This document shows positions 33,860-44,149 of a DNA stretch of 64,000 nucleotides, in pieces. The DNA is from Aquatica leii (Eukaryota; Arthropoda; Insecta; Coleoptera; Lampyridae). Position 1 is the first letter of the stretch; each line of letters opens with the position of its first letter. The translations under genes and the position numbers were made by a program. The DNA lies in contig CM069435.1 of the NCBI GenBank assembly GCA_035610365.1, forward strand, positions 68,879,389-68,943,388, given 5' to 3'. The notes under the pieces are model-generated. The model saw only the letters and a program-made list of their open reading frames with translations, made no database searches and was not told where the DNA came from.

Positions 33860-35766
33860 TTAACCCGGGAACAGTCGCGTTGTGTTTTGTCTCGTATTCG
33901 GTCGCATGTTAGATTTCATCTAACATTACGAATTTATAATAAATAATTATATTTTTTTTATATTGTGATATTTATTTATCTTCTATATCAAACTCGTTTT
34001 GTGCATTAAAATAATATGTATATATCGTGCAAAAAATTACATAAATAATATAGTAAATCGCTTATTTTATCTACATATTAAAATTAACTAATTGGTAAAA
34101 GTCAAAATATCTTAACCATCAAAGAAATCATTAATTCCATATATGCTACCTAAGTATTAATCTACAATGTATATAAGAATTAATAAAAAAACATAATTAC
34201 AGAAAAATATATATAACAAATATTTAAAAAAAATGTACACAAGAAATTATGTGTCGTAGTCTTGTTCATCGTTCCTACATTCACAGCATATGTAGGTTGT
34301 TGTATAAATATGCTTTTTGCAAATAGGGTCAAAACACAATAAATAGCTATAAAGAGTAAGCTTATTCTTCCTTAGTGCACAGCACTTGCATTGAGGTTTT
34401 GGTTAAACATTCTGATTTATTTACTGTGTTATTTCAGTTGTCTTTTTTTTAATGACGTTTGCTATTTTTTTGGCGCAATAGAATATTTAGAAGTGGAAGA
34501 GGAGCTCTTGTTTGTAAATGAGCTGCAGTAAATTGTTTTGACAGATCGGATGTATAACTTCTTCTTCTCATGATTGTGTATTATTCGGATAAATTATTTG
34601 GGAATTGATAGTAGCAATATTTAACAAAGAACAAAACTTTGTAAACTACCTGTTGCTTTTTCTAGATTTTGTATAAAAAGTAACCATTTCTGGCTTAAAA
34701 ACATTTTTTGTATCTACATCTATTACGTCGTCATCATAATAAGTGGAATGAAAAATAACATTTTTATTTTCATTCGGTACGTACGATGTCAGAATACACT
34801 TATTAGAATCTATTCCATAAGCAAATATGCTGTTATATTGTGGTCGATCTTTGACTTGTAAAAAATCTGCTGGAATGTCCGTTTTATTTTTCCGTAAAGT
34901 CCCAACAACTGTCAACTTGTGATTTGTATAAAGATCATTTGCTACCACACCGAGATAAAATAATTATCCATGATGATATTTCTTTCCGATGTGTCGATGG
35001 ATAAAATAAAGCGTATTACCACACTAGAAGCATCATTAAGTAACTTGTATAAGCCATCTGGCTGTTTTCAAGCATAAATCTCCATTTTGTACGTATATGT
35101 TCTTGCGTCTACCAGCGAGTAAATTTTAATGCCATATTTGGCAGGTTTGTTAGCAATATATTGCCTAAAGCGACACCGACTTTGAAACGCTTTAAGTATT
35201 TCATCAATTGCGAATATTTCTAGAGTGTAACACGCAAAGCATTGCTAAAAAGAGCGATTAAATATAACACGGATTGGATCCAAGTTGTCTAATTCAGCTC
35301 TCTTTTGTCTACTATTACTGTCGTCAAATATTATAGCACTTAATAGAGTATGAAAGCCTCTTTGACACATCACTGTAGCGAAAAACTTAGATGTGGTTCC
35401 ATCACTATACCATAATTCGGAAGTATGTAGACGACGACTTGTTAGTACCACTGCGATATACAAAAGATCAATGAAAGCGTTTATTTAATCAAAATTTGTA
35501 GGGAAGCAATCTTTTGCTCGCTGAAAAAATAGACACATATTTTCATTTGATTTGTGTACCTTACTATATCTTCAATGACGTCATTTAAAAAAAAATTAAA
35601 ACAATCCATAATGGTTTTTGAACTTTTAGCGACCGGCTTGACGCCAGGCAGTTTGGTAACAATGTTGGGGTAAGCAGTTTTTCCTCTGATTTTATTAGGT
35701 TTATGTTTTAACCACTCTAGTCTTTTTTTCCAATTAAGATCTTGCCAAAGTTGATAATATTAAAAA
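33860..35766 (-). mobile_element. piggyBac-4, 3' end and most of the body
   Basis: The left edge TTAA-CCCGGGAACAGTCGC (33860) has the form of a piggyBac terminus and lies beyond the C-terminal end of a minus-strand transposase. Just inside is a perfect hairpin, ATGTTAGAT-TTC-ATCTAACAT (33907-33927). The other end is missing: near 35766 the transposase N-terminus gives way to the start of piggyBac-5 on the opposite strand. Confidence 0.65.
34255..35766 (-). pseudogene. piggyBac-4 transposase (IFP2-like type)
   Basis: From N to C: FFLNDVIEDIVRYTNQM, LWYSDGTTSKFFATVMCQRG, IIFDDSNSRQKRAELDNLDPIRVIF, an interrupted PAKYGIKIYSLVDART, IYA.KQPDGLY, IIMDNYF, NDLYTNHKLTVVGTLRKNK, TDIPADFLQVKDR, ILTSYVPNENKNVIF, KPEMVTFYTKSR, and a C-terminal finger near 34260-34400 (CCALRKNKL ... 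YLLCFDPICKKHIY ... ICCEC). This is the classical piggyBac order; DDSN and MDN hold catalytic aspartates. Only the first ~60 residues seem absent. The longest open stretch is 100 codons, and stops and shifts separate the rest. Confidence 0.8.
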
Positions 35767-35784
35767 CACAGTTCAATTTTAATA

Positions 35785-36183
35785 AATGAGTGATGCCGAA
35801 ATAAGTGAAACTGAAGACCTAGATGATTCTGATGTCGCTACATGTATTTGTAAGGAATTTATCGCCAGAAATCAAACTATTTGGAGTAAACAGCTTTTCC
35901 AAAAATCACAAACTTGTTCATTCAATATTATTCGTAAAAGTTAGATACTTGAAATTTCTAATATACGTACCATATATATCTATGCATATTACATTCGTAG
36001 GCGGTCTACATCACGATACTTAATTATTGGCACGATTAGATATTCTAAATTTGATATTTACGAATAACATAAAGTACATTATAATTAGAGAAACAAATTG
36101 TAAGACAAACCAGTGTCTTAAGAATTGCGTTGAAAATCATACTAATAATCCAAAAAAATTTTTTTTGCTCTGGAAGAACTTAA
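35785..36183 (+). pseudogene. piggyBac-5 transposase, N-terminal part
   Basis: The ATG at 35785 opens MSDAEISETEDLDDSDVATC, an acidic start typical of the family, followed by FIARNQTIWSKQ. After a shift come LIFTNNIKYIIIRETNCKT (the F.T.EI...I..TN helix) and LEELK, which runs into the TTAA at 36180 where piggyBac-6 inserted. Several frame changes are present. Confidence 0.75.
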
Positions 36184-36197
36184 CCCAGATATGCCGA

Positions 36198-36217
36198 CCG
36201 TCCTATATGTAGGACGG
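36198..36217. repeat. Subterminal palindrome of piggyBac-6
   Basis: CCGTCCTATATGTAGGACGG is palindromic with 8-bp arms. Variants at about 36539 (GTCTTATATGTAGGACGC) and 38406 (CGTCCTATATATAGGACG) sit beside the transposase coding region at both sides. Likely transposase-binding sites (inference). Confidence 0.75.
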
Positions 36218-36563
36218 CTTTAACAAGTGGAAACTTGCATATTTGTGCACGTCGAAACCAATGCAATGCAGCGCATGTTAGTCTTTATGCAATTGCCGAG
36301 AACAACGAAGGTGTTTTGTTAAGTTTGAAGTAAGCTTTTTGTACTAAAACGTTTTCTAAAAAAGCAATGCCTGAGTGCACTTTGAAAAGTATGTGTTTTT
36401 TATTTATTGTACATTAGATATTTCAAAAAAGAAAAACTTATTGATTTCTGCAAAAGAAACATTAGAGAATTTAAATACAATACCGTTTTTAACGTTTAAA
36501 ACATGTTTTTTTGTATTTTTTATGTTTTTTATTTTGGTGTCTTATATGTAGGACGCTAGGCAG

Positions 36564-38373
36564 TTGTGTCTACCACAATTATTATTATTTTGGGGGTTTT
36601 CTCTAAATGATGCCCTTGTTATGATCGAAGATGTTCATGATTCAGCAAGAAACGTTAATGGGATAGTTATTTTTCCCCCAATCAACGCTTGTGCAGATAT
36701 AACGGATGCGGATTCCGGGAATGAAAATACGGTTTCTATAAATAACTTGTCCGGATCCCATTTACAAGCTGTTGCCGAGTTTCTTCGAGCTTCAGATTTT
36801 TTGTACTCAGATGAAGAAGATGACATATTCTTGTCTGAATTGCAGTCACCACAATCTTCAACATCAAAATTAAAATTTATTCAACAAAAAAAAAAGTTTA
36901 TAATTAGGTAGAAAAAAATTTAACACTTCCGGTTGGCAATGAGTTTCCGTATGTAAACGAAAGAACCAATGAATCTCTTGTCGAATTGTTTTCAAAGTTT
37001 TTTGATGACAAGTTGTGGGAAATAATGACAAACATGACTAACAGATACATTCAACAAAAACCAAATTATTACCAAAAGTAAGATAAAGTGCTTCATAGGA
37101 GTGTTAATTCTGAGTGGATACGTTGTCTTGCTACGTCGGAGAATGTACTGGGAACAAGACAAAGACGCACACAATAAGATTGACGCAGAATCCATAAGTC
37201 GGGATAAATTTGAATTTATTTTGTCTCATATTAATCTAGTCGATAATGGAAATTTATGTATATATGATAAATTTACAAAAGTGACGTACTTTGTTCGAGA
37301 AATTAAAAATCAAGTTCTTAGAACATGCACTCCTGGAAAAACCCTCTGTGTAGATAAAGCCATGGTGCCATATTTTGGCAGACAACGCTGTAAGCAATTT
37401 ATACATGGCAAACCGATCCGCTATAGATACAAGGTTTGGGTTGGCGCAACTAGACTTGGTTATGTCGTTTGGTTAGAACTTTATTAAGGTGCATCAACAA
37501 ACATTAGCAAAAATTATGCCGAGTACGGAGTACGTGCAGGTGTAGTTTTAGAGTTTGTGGACGCTCTAAAATCTAAATGGCAAGGAATCAGATTTCAAAT
37601 TTCTTTTGATAATTTTTTTACATCAATGCCACTAATGGAAGTGCTGACTGAAAAACAAATTTATGAAACAGGCACAATAAGGGAAAACCGTATTCCTGGA
37701 AATCCACTACTAAATTCTAAGTTGATCAGAAAAACGTGGGCATTTTGATTTCAAAAAAATAGAAGACCAAAATATTGTACACAATAAAATGGCATGACAA
37801 CAACGTGGTCAATATTTGCTCTAATTATGATGGCGTCAAACACATTCACCAAGTAAAACGGTATTCTCAAAAAGAGAAAAAAACTATTCAGGTAAAAACT
37901 TAGAGAAATCTAATAAGTTGTTTCATTTTTTACATTTTTTTAGGTGCAGCAACCTCATGCCAGCCAATTTTTTTATAAAAATATAGGCGGAGTGGATCGA
38001 TCTGATCAAAATATCAGTTTATATCGCGTATCTATCAGAGCAAAAAAGTGGTATTTTCCTCTGATAGCTCACTGTGTGGATTTAGCGGTTCATAATGCTT
38101 GGCAATAATATCGTAAACAAAGAGATCCTTTAGATCAGCTGGCATTTAGGAGAAGACTTGCAAGGTCATTTCTGATGGAAAATCAGAAGCCCAGATCTGA
38201 CTCTAGCCACATCATCAGACGATTCACGTTATGACCAAATTGACCATTTCGTCACACAACAGGAAAAACAAGCCAGATGTGGACAGTGTCATCAAAAGGA
38301 GTTGACAAGATGCATTAAGTGTGACGTGGCAGTTCACGTAAAGTGTTTTATCGAATTCCATACTAAGAAATAA
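36564..38373 (+). pseudogene. piggyBac-6 transposase (PGBD3-like), lightly decayed
   Basis: The acidic N-terminus (LYSDEEDDIFLSELQ) is followed by LVELFSKFFDDKLWEIMTNMTNRY, VLILSGYVVLLRRRMYWEQDKD, ISRDKFEFILSHINLVDN, a charged segment with YDKFTKV, CVDKAMVPYFGRQRCKQF, IHGKPIRYRYKVWVGATRLG, YAEYGVRAGVVLEFVDALKS, ISFDNFFTSMPLMEVL, TGTIRENRIPGNPL, GGVDRSDQNISLYRVSIR, KKWYFPLIAHCVDLAVHNAW and a final finger, CGQCHQKELTRCIKCDVAVHVKC. All family regions are present. A 52-bp intron-like gap (37892-37943) occurs before the VQQPH block. Decay is modest: a handful of stops or shifts, so this is a younger copy than its host. Confidence 0.85.
37892..37943 (+). other. Probable 52-bp intron in the piggyBac-6 transposase
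   Basis: The sequence CAG|GTAAAA ... TTTTTTTAG|GTGCAG interrupts the frame between KKTIQ and VQQPH. Joining at these sites restores the reading frame. Donor, short AT-rich body and pyrimidine tract all fit a small insect intron. Confidence 0.7.
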
Positions 38374-38426
38374 TGAATCAACGGAACAGTCTTACATCTG
38401 CCTAACGTCCTATATATAGGACGGCC

Positions 38427-39897
38427 TGTAAGCGTCCCTTTTCCGGGCGATCACTTTAAGCCGCCTTCGTCGTAAAGGTATTTCGGCTTTCGGACCCTGA
38501 GTAGCTGTCGTAGAAAAGGAATTGCACGTTTAAAATAAATATAATATAATGTAATAATGGTAATATTTACACGTTAACTTAATTAAGAAATGGATTAACA
38601 CAACAAAACTAATAATGTAATTAATACAGAAAAAAAGAAAAAAATTAATGTTACGGCACTGGTGGTTTTTTTCGGATCCTCCCACTAACGGTACGTCGCC
38701 CTTTGTGGTTTGTTTCCGGAATCTCCTACGAACAAACTAAAAGGTAATATGGCGGTACTTACTACATCGACGAAGAACGTGGTATTAAATTCGCAATTTA
38801 CAGTGAGGTGTTTTCTTGTCGGTGTATCGGCAATTATGGACAGGTTAGATACTAAACGATCCAGTAGTAATTTGCGGTAAGTAGAAGTACAATTTAATTA
38901 TCGTAAGTTGACCTCTGACCTTTGATTAGCGGTCTGTACTACTGTTCCCCTTTCTGGAAGACGGTTAGCGATAATGGTACGGTGGTTTTCGGAAGTGGAT
39001 AGGCTAAATTACGGGCTCCAAATTGTGATTGATTTGACAAAAATCGGTGAAGAAATGAAATTACGGGACGTGATTAACGCTTTCTCCAAGGTTACGAATT
39101 TAATACGCTTTATTCTCATAAATGGAAGGATGATTGATTAATCTAATACAATAATGTATTTCGCGAACCGGTACTTAATTTATTCAGGTGATTTACACGT
39201 TTGTGTTTAATTCAGGATGCGTGTAACAACTGCACTGCCCTCAGGAAAGCTAAGCAGCCTGTACAGCTTTAAAGTGCTACACTCGATGAATTATACAACC
39301 CCTCGCGAAAGGTTTTGCTAGACTTGGACGCCTCCAGCCAAATCCTTGGTAGGCTATATGTTATTTTTTTTGCACCTCAAACAAATCACAAAATGTAACT
39401 TAACTAACTTTACACAAAATCACTAATTTATTTAGATGATACGGCGGAATATGAGATGATTAATTAATTATGATGTAAAGCGTTTCGATGAGAAAATCAA
39501 TGTGAATAGCCGGGTCCTTCTCGTCGTGGTATATAATCGTGCGGTTAGAAGAGAAAACAAAATCGGAAACGGGTCGGGTCAAAATCACAAAACAAATCAA
39601 TACGGTTAGTCAGTTAGAATAGCTAAGGTCGGTTATTAATATTGGTTTAGTTTCAGGTAAAGAATCAGGAATCTCTCGGAATCGAGCGGGAAAATGAATA
39701 TCTGAGAGTTTGGATAGGTTCGATGTCCGCTTATATACCCATCGAGGCTTCGCTTGAGTGCTTTCGAAGCGGGGATCGTCCTGCGCGTTTTCAAGCCGCT
39801 GGTGGGGTACGTTGGCACCGCTCAAAGTCCTCGCGTAATTTTTCAAATTATTTATTAATTGTCTAAAAATTACAGGGACGGGATTCGTCACACTACA
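38427..39897. repeat. Solo LTR (gypsy-type, 1.47 kb), fossil
   Basis: Starts TGTAAGCG and ends CACTACA, with a 4-bp target duplication GGCC on both sides (38423-38426, 39898-39901). It interrupts piggyBac-6 just inside a subterminal palindrome. Base composition is richer in CG words than its surroundings. No coding region and no second LTR are present. Orientation is not certain. Confidence 0.75.
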
Positions 39898-40028
39898 GGC
39901 CCTTTTTTTGTTATTATTATTATTGTTTATATAAAAGTTGTTCTCTCTTGCTTATAATAAAGCATTTAACATAAATAAACAAAAATCTCAATTAATTTTT
40001 TTGTCAAAACGTTTTAGGCATATCTGGG

Positions 40029-40849
40029 TTAAGACTTTATTTACTTTAGGCTTCCACCATTCTAACTTTGAACAGGTGAATAAATTATGGAAATACAATA
40101 CATTATTATTATATAGGGCTAGTCTCAGTCAAACCAGATTTAAAGATATTCAAAAATCAAATGATTTGATAATGTGCGTAGACGGGCAGAGAGACAAGTA
40201 AAAGATAAGGCAGTTCCAATATGAGACGTATAGATAATGTTAAACCAAAGTTTACGTCTTTACTCTAAGTTTTACGACAATTTTATGGTCGATGAACACT
40301 TATTTTCCTATAGTAGTAACAAATTTACTTAATACATTACGTCAAAACCAACGAAATATGGTATAAAGATCTTTTGGATAACTGATTCGAGAACGGGTTA
40401 TCCATTACAGGAAATTATTTATACAAGTAACTAACTAAAACTGTAATTCTTTAGAATCTTATATAATGGTGGTTTTTGTTTTGACAGGTAAAGCAAAAAA
40501 GAAAGAGCGACAAAGTAATGTTAGAGAAATGGTGGTAAAAAATCTCAATATTACCGAGGCTTAGGAAGAAACATTACTACAGACATTTTTTTTTCGTCAC
40601 TTTAGCAAAATATCTTACAGGAATAAGACTGACTTTCGTAAGAACAATACGAGAAAACAAACCATACATTCCAAAAAACTGTTGCCAACAAAAAGAAGAA
40701 TTGCATTTTTAACAATTTTTGCTTTTTAAGATGAAAGAATTCTAAGTCCCTATCAAAAACAAAGCTGTTGTATAATTTTTGAGTATGCACGCTTGTCTTG
40801 AAATAGATAGCAGAACAGAAGTTGAAAACCTAAAATTATTCAGTACTAT
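40029..40849 (+). pseudogene. piggyBac-5 transposase, middle part
   Basis: It resumes at the TTAA with KTLFTLGFHHSNFEQVNKLW, LLLYRASLSQTRFKDIQK, then blocks resembling DEHLFSY, KYGIKIFWITDSRTGYP, KERQSNVREMVVKNL, ITTDIFF, LTFVRTIRENKPYIPK, LLPTKRRIAFLTIF, a YQK-NKA segment and MHA. In the family these are GVHKSNFEQV..LW, RF.D....IRFD, DEQL, the KYGIK..W..DS..GY block, (T)TDN.F, L.LVGT.RKNK..IP, and SYV.KKNKAV. The piece stops at the 12-bp duplication next to the hammerhead element, inside the I-I-x-Y-Y-N-A-T-K motif. Multiple stops. Confidence 0.75.
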
Positions 40850-41053
40850 TGCAAAATTAGTCATCAACGTGGATAAAAGAGCCACTAATAGTGAATTATT
40901 ATATAGAAAATTTTGAGGATGTAGTTAGTATTTTGAATTGAAACCACACAAGTTTAAATTATTGTTTGAATAATAGCGGGAAATTAAATTTACTAAAATA
41001 AACAAAAAGTGTGAAAAATTTGTTTGTGTAACTGCGGAAACCATCATCAAAAA

Positions 41054-41097
41054 CTAGTGGACAGCTGTTTCGTCCTATTGGGACTCCTCAGCACTAG
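41054..41097 (-). ncRNA. Type-I hammerhead ribozyme, all core elements intact
   Basis: Minus strand, 5' to 3': helix I CTAGTG (41097-41092); core CTGAGGA (41091-41085); helix II GTCC, loop CAATA, GGAC (41084-41072); GAAA (41071-41068); minimal helix III plus cleavage triplet, CAGCTGTC (41067-41060); helix I partner CACTAG (41059-41054). Every conserved position of the hammerhead (CUGANGA, GAAA, NUH) is satisfied. Predicted self-cleavage lies between 41060 and 41059. The very short, palindromic helix III is typical of retrozyme hammerheads, which often act as dimers. Confidence 0.9.
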
Positions 41098-41385
41098 GAT
41101 ACTCTGATGCAGTTCCCACAGTTACAACAAACAAATTCGACATAGTTATATACGTTTGGTATAAGATTAAATAGCAAAATTACTGGTCAACGCCACTGAC
41201 GTGGTTCAAAAAACCACTAATAGTGAATTATTATATAGAAAACTATGAGGATGTAGTTAGTATTTTGAATTTAAACCACACAAATTCAAACTATTGTTTG
41301 AATAATAGCAGGAAATTAAATTCACTAACATAAACAAAAAGTGTAAAAATTTTGTTTGTGTAACTGCGGAAACCATCATCAAAAA

Positions 41386-41429
41386 CTAGTGTACAGCTGT
41401 TTCGTCTTATTGGGACTCCTCAGCACTAG
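41386..41429 (-). ncRNA. Type-I hammerhead ribozyme, second unit
   Basis: Same layout: helix I CTAGTG/CACTAG perfect, core CTGAGGA, helix II GTCC-CAATA-AGAC with three of four pairs, GAAA, CAGCTGT, and A rather than C at the cleavage position (GUA still fits the NUH rule). Probably weaker than the first unit. It lies 332 bp from it. Confidence 0.85.
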
Positions 41430-41676
41430 GATACAGTTTCTACAGTTACAACAAACAAATTTGACATAGTTATATACGTTTGGTATTAGATTAAATTGCA
41501 GAATTGGTGGTCAACGCCACCTACGTGGATAAAAAAGCTACTACTAGTAAATTATTATATAGAAAACTATGAGGATGTAGTTAGTATTTTAAATTTAAAC
41601 TACACAATTTCAAACTATTGTTTGAGTAATAGTGGGAAATTAAATTCACTAATATAAACGAAAACTGCATCAGAGT

Positions 41677-41716
41677 ATCCTGCTGAGTCCCAATAGGACG
41701 AAACAGCTGTCCACTA
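41677..41716 (+). ncRNA. Degenerate hammerhead in the inverted segment
   Basis: It keeps GTCC-CAATA-GGAC, GAAACAGCTGTC and CACTAG on the plus strand, but the core and the 5' strand of helix I are incomplete, so it is not expected to cleave. It marks the inverted part of the element. Confidence 0.75.
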
Positions 41717-41871
41717 GTCTTTGATGATGATTTCCGCAGTTACACAAATACTTTTACACTTTTCGTTTATTTTAGTAAATTTAATTTTCCGCTATTATTC
41801 AAACAATAGTTGAAAATTGTGTGGTTTAAATTTAAAATACTAACTAGCTTCTCATAGTTTTCTATATAATA

Positions 41872-42310
41872 ATTCAGTACTATAATGCTACCAAACCCGG
41901 AGTTGATCAAATGGATGAAATGATAACACATTATACTAATAAAAGAAAAACAAACCGATGGCCATTGGCACTTTTTTACAATATTTTGAGTATTGATTGG
42001 CAGCTTACATCACATTTAAAGAAAACAATCAACAAATGACCCATAGGACAGATAGTCGTAGATTATTTTTAAAGGACTTGGGAAAAGACCTTTGTTTACT
42101 TTTTATAATATAAACTAGTGAAGAACCGCTGGTGACTAGATTTTGTTTAATCCAAACAGCTATGGAAAACATCATGGGCGCAAAAGTAACCACAATAAAC
42201 ATTTCACCTCCTCTCCAAACTGCCAGTCAAAAACGTGACTCATGTTACACACGTAAACCTATTTTTTTGCAGATGTCAAGAAGGGGCAGAAATATAGGCT
42301 AAACAAAAAA
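41872..42310 (+). pseudogene. piggyBac-5 transposase, C-terminal part
   Basis: It reads QYYNATKPGVDQMDEMITHY then TNKRKTNRWPLALFYNIL, an almost unchanged copy of the GVD-x-(M/L)-D-x-M ... RRWP...F family block; the aspartate of GVD is strongly conserved. A decayed tail follows with scattered cysteines near 42240-42300, probably the C-terminal finger. The block is open from 41872 to about 42030. Confidence 0.8.
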
Positions 42311-42319
42311 AAGATAAGA

Positions 42320-44140
42320 AACTTTAAAGTAGAAATAGTACCCGTGTACTCGGTGCGGTAACATAAGCGTTAAGTAAGTTTTGAGAATCGGAGATTAATG
42401 TATTGCTTATTCCAAGTATATGTATTATTGGTGCTTCAATAAATTCGAATTACTGAAAGAATAAACCTTGAAACATGTTGTAGATTTGTTTGAATTGTTT
42501 TTTGGTTAATTTTAAATGTGTTTTTTTATATGGAAACTCACGTGATTAATATCCTCACACAGACGATAAAGCAAATCCTGTTTGTATGTTTAAATCGATT
42601 TTAGATAATTTTCTACTTATTAATTCTTTAACTACAGTGCAGGTCGCGCTGATTTTATTAAAGAACCGGCCGGATGTATACTAATACATAAAAAAAAACT
42701 CCGTTTATAGTAATCATAATTTTGGTTTACGTTATCAATTTTTTTCTCAGGTTTGTTTCTATAAACGAAAAATATATACATTTTTTGATTGAAGCTTATT
42801 CAGTGCATGTAAATGCAACTAAAAAGAAGAATCTTTTTTGTTTGTTTGCTATCTCAAGTGATATTGGACTTTTTTCTAGGTATGTTTTAACATTTTGCAA
42901 TAACTGACACAGTATAGAAACATAATCTTGGCTTAATAAAAGAAAAAACTAACATTTTACATTAATAAATAAAAAATAAGTCAACCGAATATTGCTGTGC
43001 AATTAAAAGTTAAAAGAATTAAATGTCGTTTTGCAAATTTAGCTTTGTTTTTGCAGTATATTTATTTATTCAAGTACGTATTTTGACTGACCTACGTAAC
43101 ATTTTATCATTTAAATTAATTAGATACTCGTTATACGTATTTACTCTTTTCTAACCAATAAATATTTTTTTTATTGGGTTTTGTTATCATTCGGTTATTG
43201 TTAAAGATATTTTTAGGGCAATAGGTGTATTTATTTAAAACAATTTAAATGCAAGCTTTTAAACTTGTCTAAGTTCTTCGTCAGGCAAAATTAAATTATT
43301 AATGTTAAGATATGATACTTTCTTTCATTATATTTATACAGATTTTTATTTTGATAAGAATATATCGTTTCATGTACCTTACCTATATTACAACATACTT
43401 AATTCTTAATCAAATCATGAATACAAAGTATTTAATCATTGCATACAATGCAAATATAAAATACGACTACAAACTCAAGGAGTAATTTATTTGTGGCGTT
43501 AAATGAAATTTTTTTCTTTAAAGATTTGGTCTAAAGTTGTCCAGTTTTGAGATACTTGCAATTAAAATTTTCAGGCCGGTTCTGACTATCTGAATAAATA
43601 GAAATTGTTTGTGGTTTGTAACTATGCGGTAAACGATGGGTGTAAATGCTGTAAAATCTGTGAACCGTATTAATGTATTGTGTTAATTATTGATTTCTTT
43701 AATTTTCCATTGATTACAAAATCAGTTGTTAATAAAATAGTTAGAACAAATAGCAATGTTTATTTCTTTGCATTATTACTGACCTAGCTTAACAAAATGT
43801 ACTTTGTGTACGCGATCACATTTATCTTTGGCTGTAACCAAAACAAGAGTTTAGATAATTAAATGCAAATTCAGCTTTCTTAGAACTGAGTTCGAAAATC
43901 TAATTTATTTCTGTTTCAATTTTTTAACGAATTTTTTAGTTGATGTTAAGTGATTCGTTTAAACGTATTCGTAATTCATAATATTTAATTTAAATTTTCT
44001 TTATTATGTACAACAACGATACTGTTTTAATGTACAGTGTACATACTATGTAATTATATCCTCTAAAACACACATAGATTATGTCTTAAACAATATCCTA
44101 ATAGACAATTACTTTTAATAAACTTTATTTTAGTCTGTGC
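42320..44140. other. AT-rich spacer, no gene seen
   Basis: Nothing beyond short AT-rich open frames. The 3' terminus of piggyBac-5 should lie in the first part but was not found. Confidence 0.5.
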
Positions 44141-44149
44141 GCAAAAAAT

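Larger units (their letters stand above)
36180..40032 (+). mobile_element. piggyBac-6, inserted in piggyBac-5, itself holding a solo LTR
   Basis: The left terminus TTAACCCAGATATGCC (36180-36195) is exactly complementary to the right terminus GGCATATCTGGGTTAA (40017-40032). TTAA at both ends is the target duplication and lies in the transposase of piggyBac-5. Without the LTR insert (1475 bp including one GGCC) the element is about 2.38 kb, the usual size. Palindromic subterminal repeats of the type CCGTCCTA-TATG-TAGGACGG occur at 36198, about 36539 and 38406. A PGBD-like transposase lies inside. Confidence 0.9.
40850..41871 (-). mobile_element. Retrozyme-like element with tandem hammerhead ribozymes
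   Basis: About 325-bp units start near 40851, 41174 and 41498, the third being partial. On the minus strand each complete unit carries a type-I hammerhead. From about 41663 the rest is an inverted copy, with a degenerate hammerhead on the plus strand. The element is flanked by a 12-bp duplication ATTCAGTACTAT (40838-40849, 41872-41883), and the reconstructed target is uninterrupted piggyBac-5 coding sequence. No open frame is present. Tandem hammerhead units of a few hundred bases define animal retrozymes, non-autonomous retroelements thought to move as self-cleaved, circularised RNA. The inversion at the RNA 5' side resembles twin priming. Confidence 0.85.
35785..42310 (+). mobile_element. 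piggyBac-5, host of two later insertions
   Basis: Coding pieces of one piggyBac lie at 35785-36183, 40029-40849 and 41872-42310. They are separated by piggyBac-6 (36180-40032) and by the hammerhead element (40850-41871). Removing each insert together with one copy of its target duplication (TTAA and a 12-mer) restores family motifs in register. Its own terminal repeats were not found; the start sits 20 bp from piggyBac-4, head to head. Confidence 0.8.
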
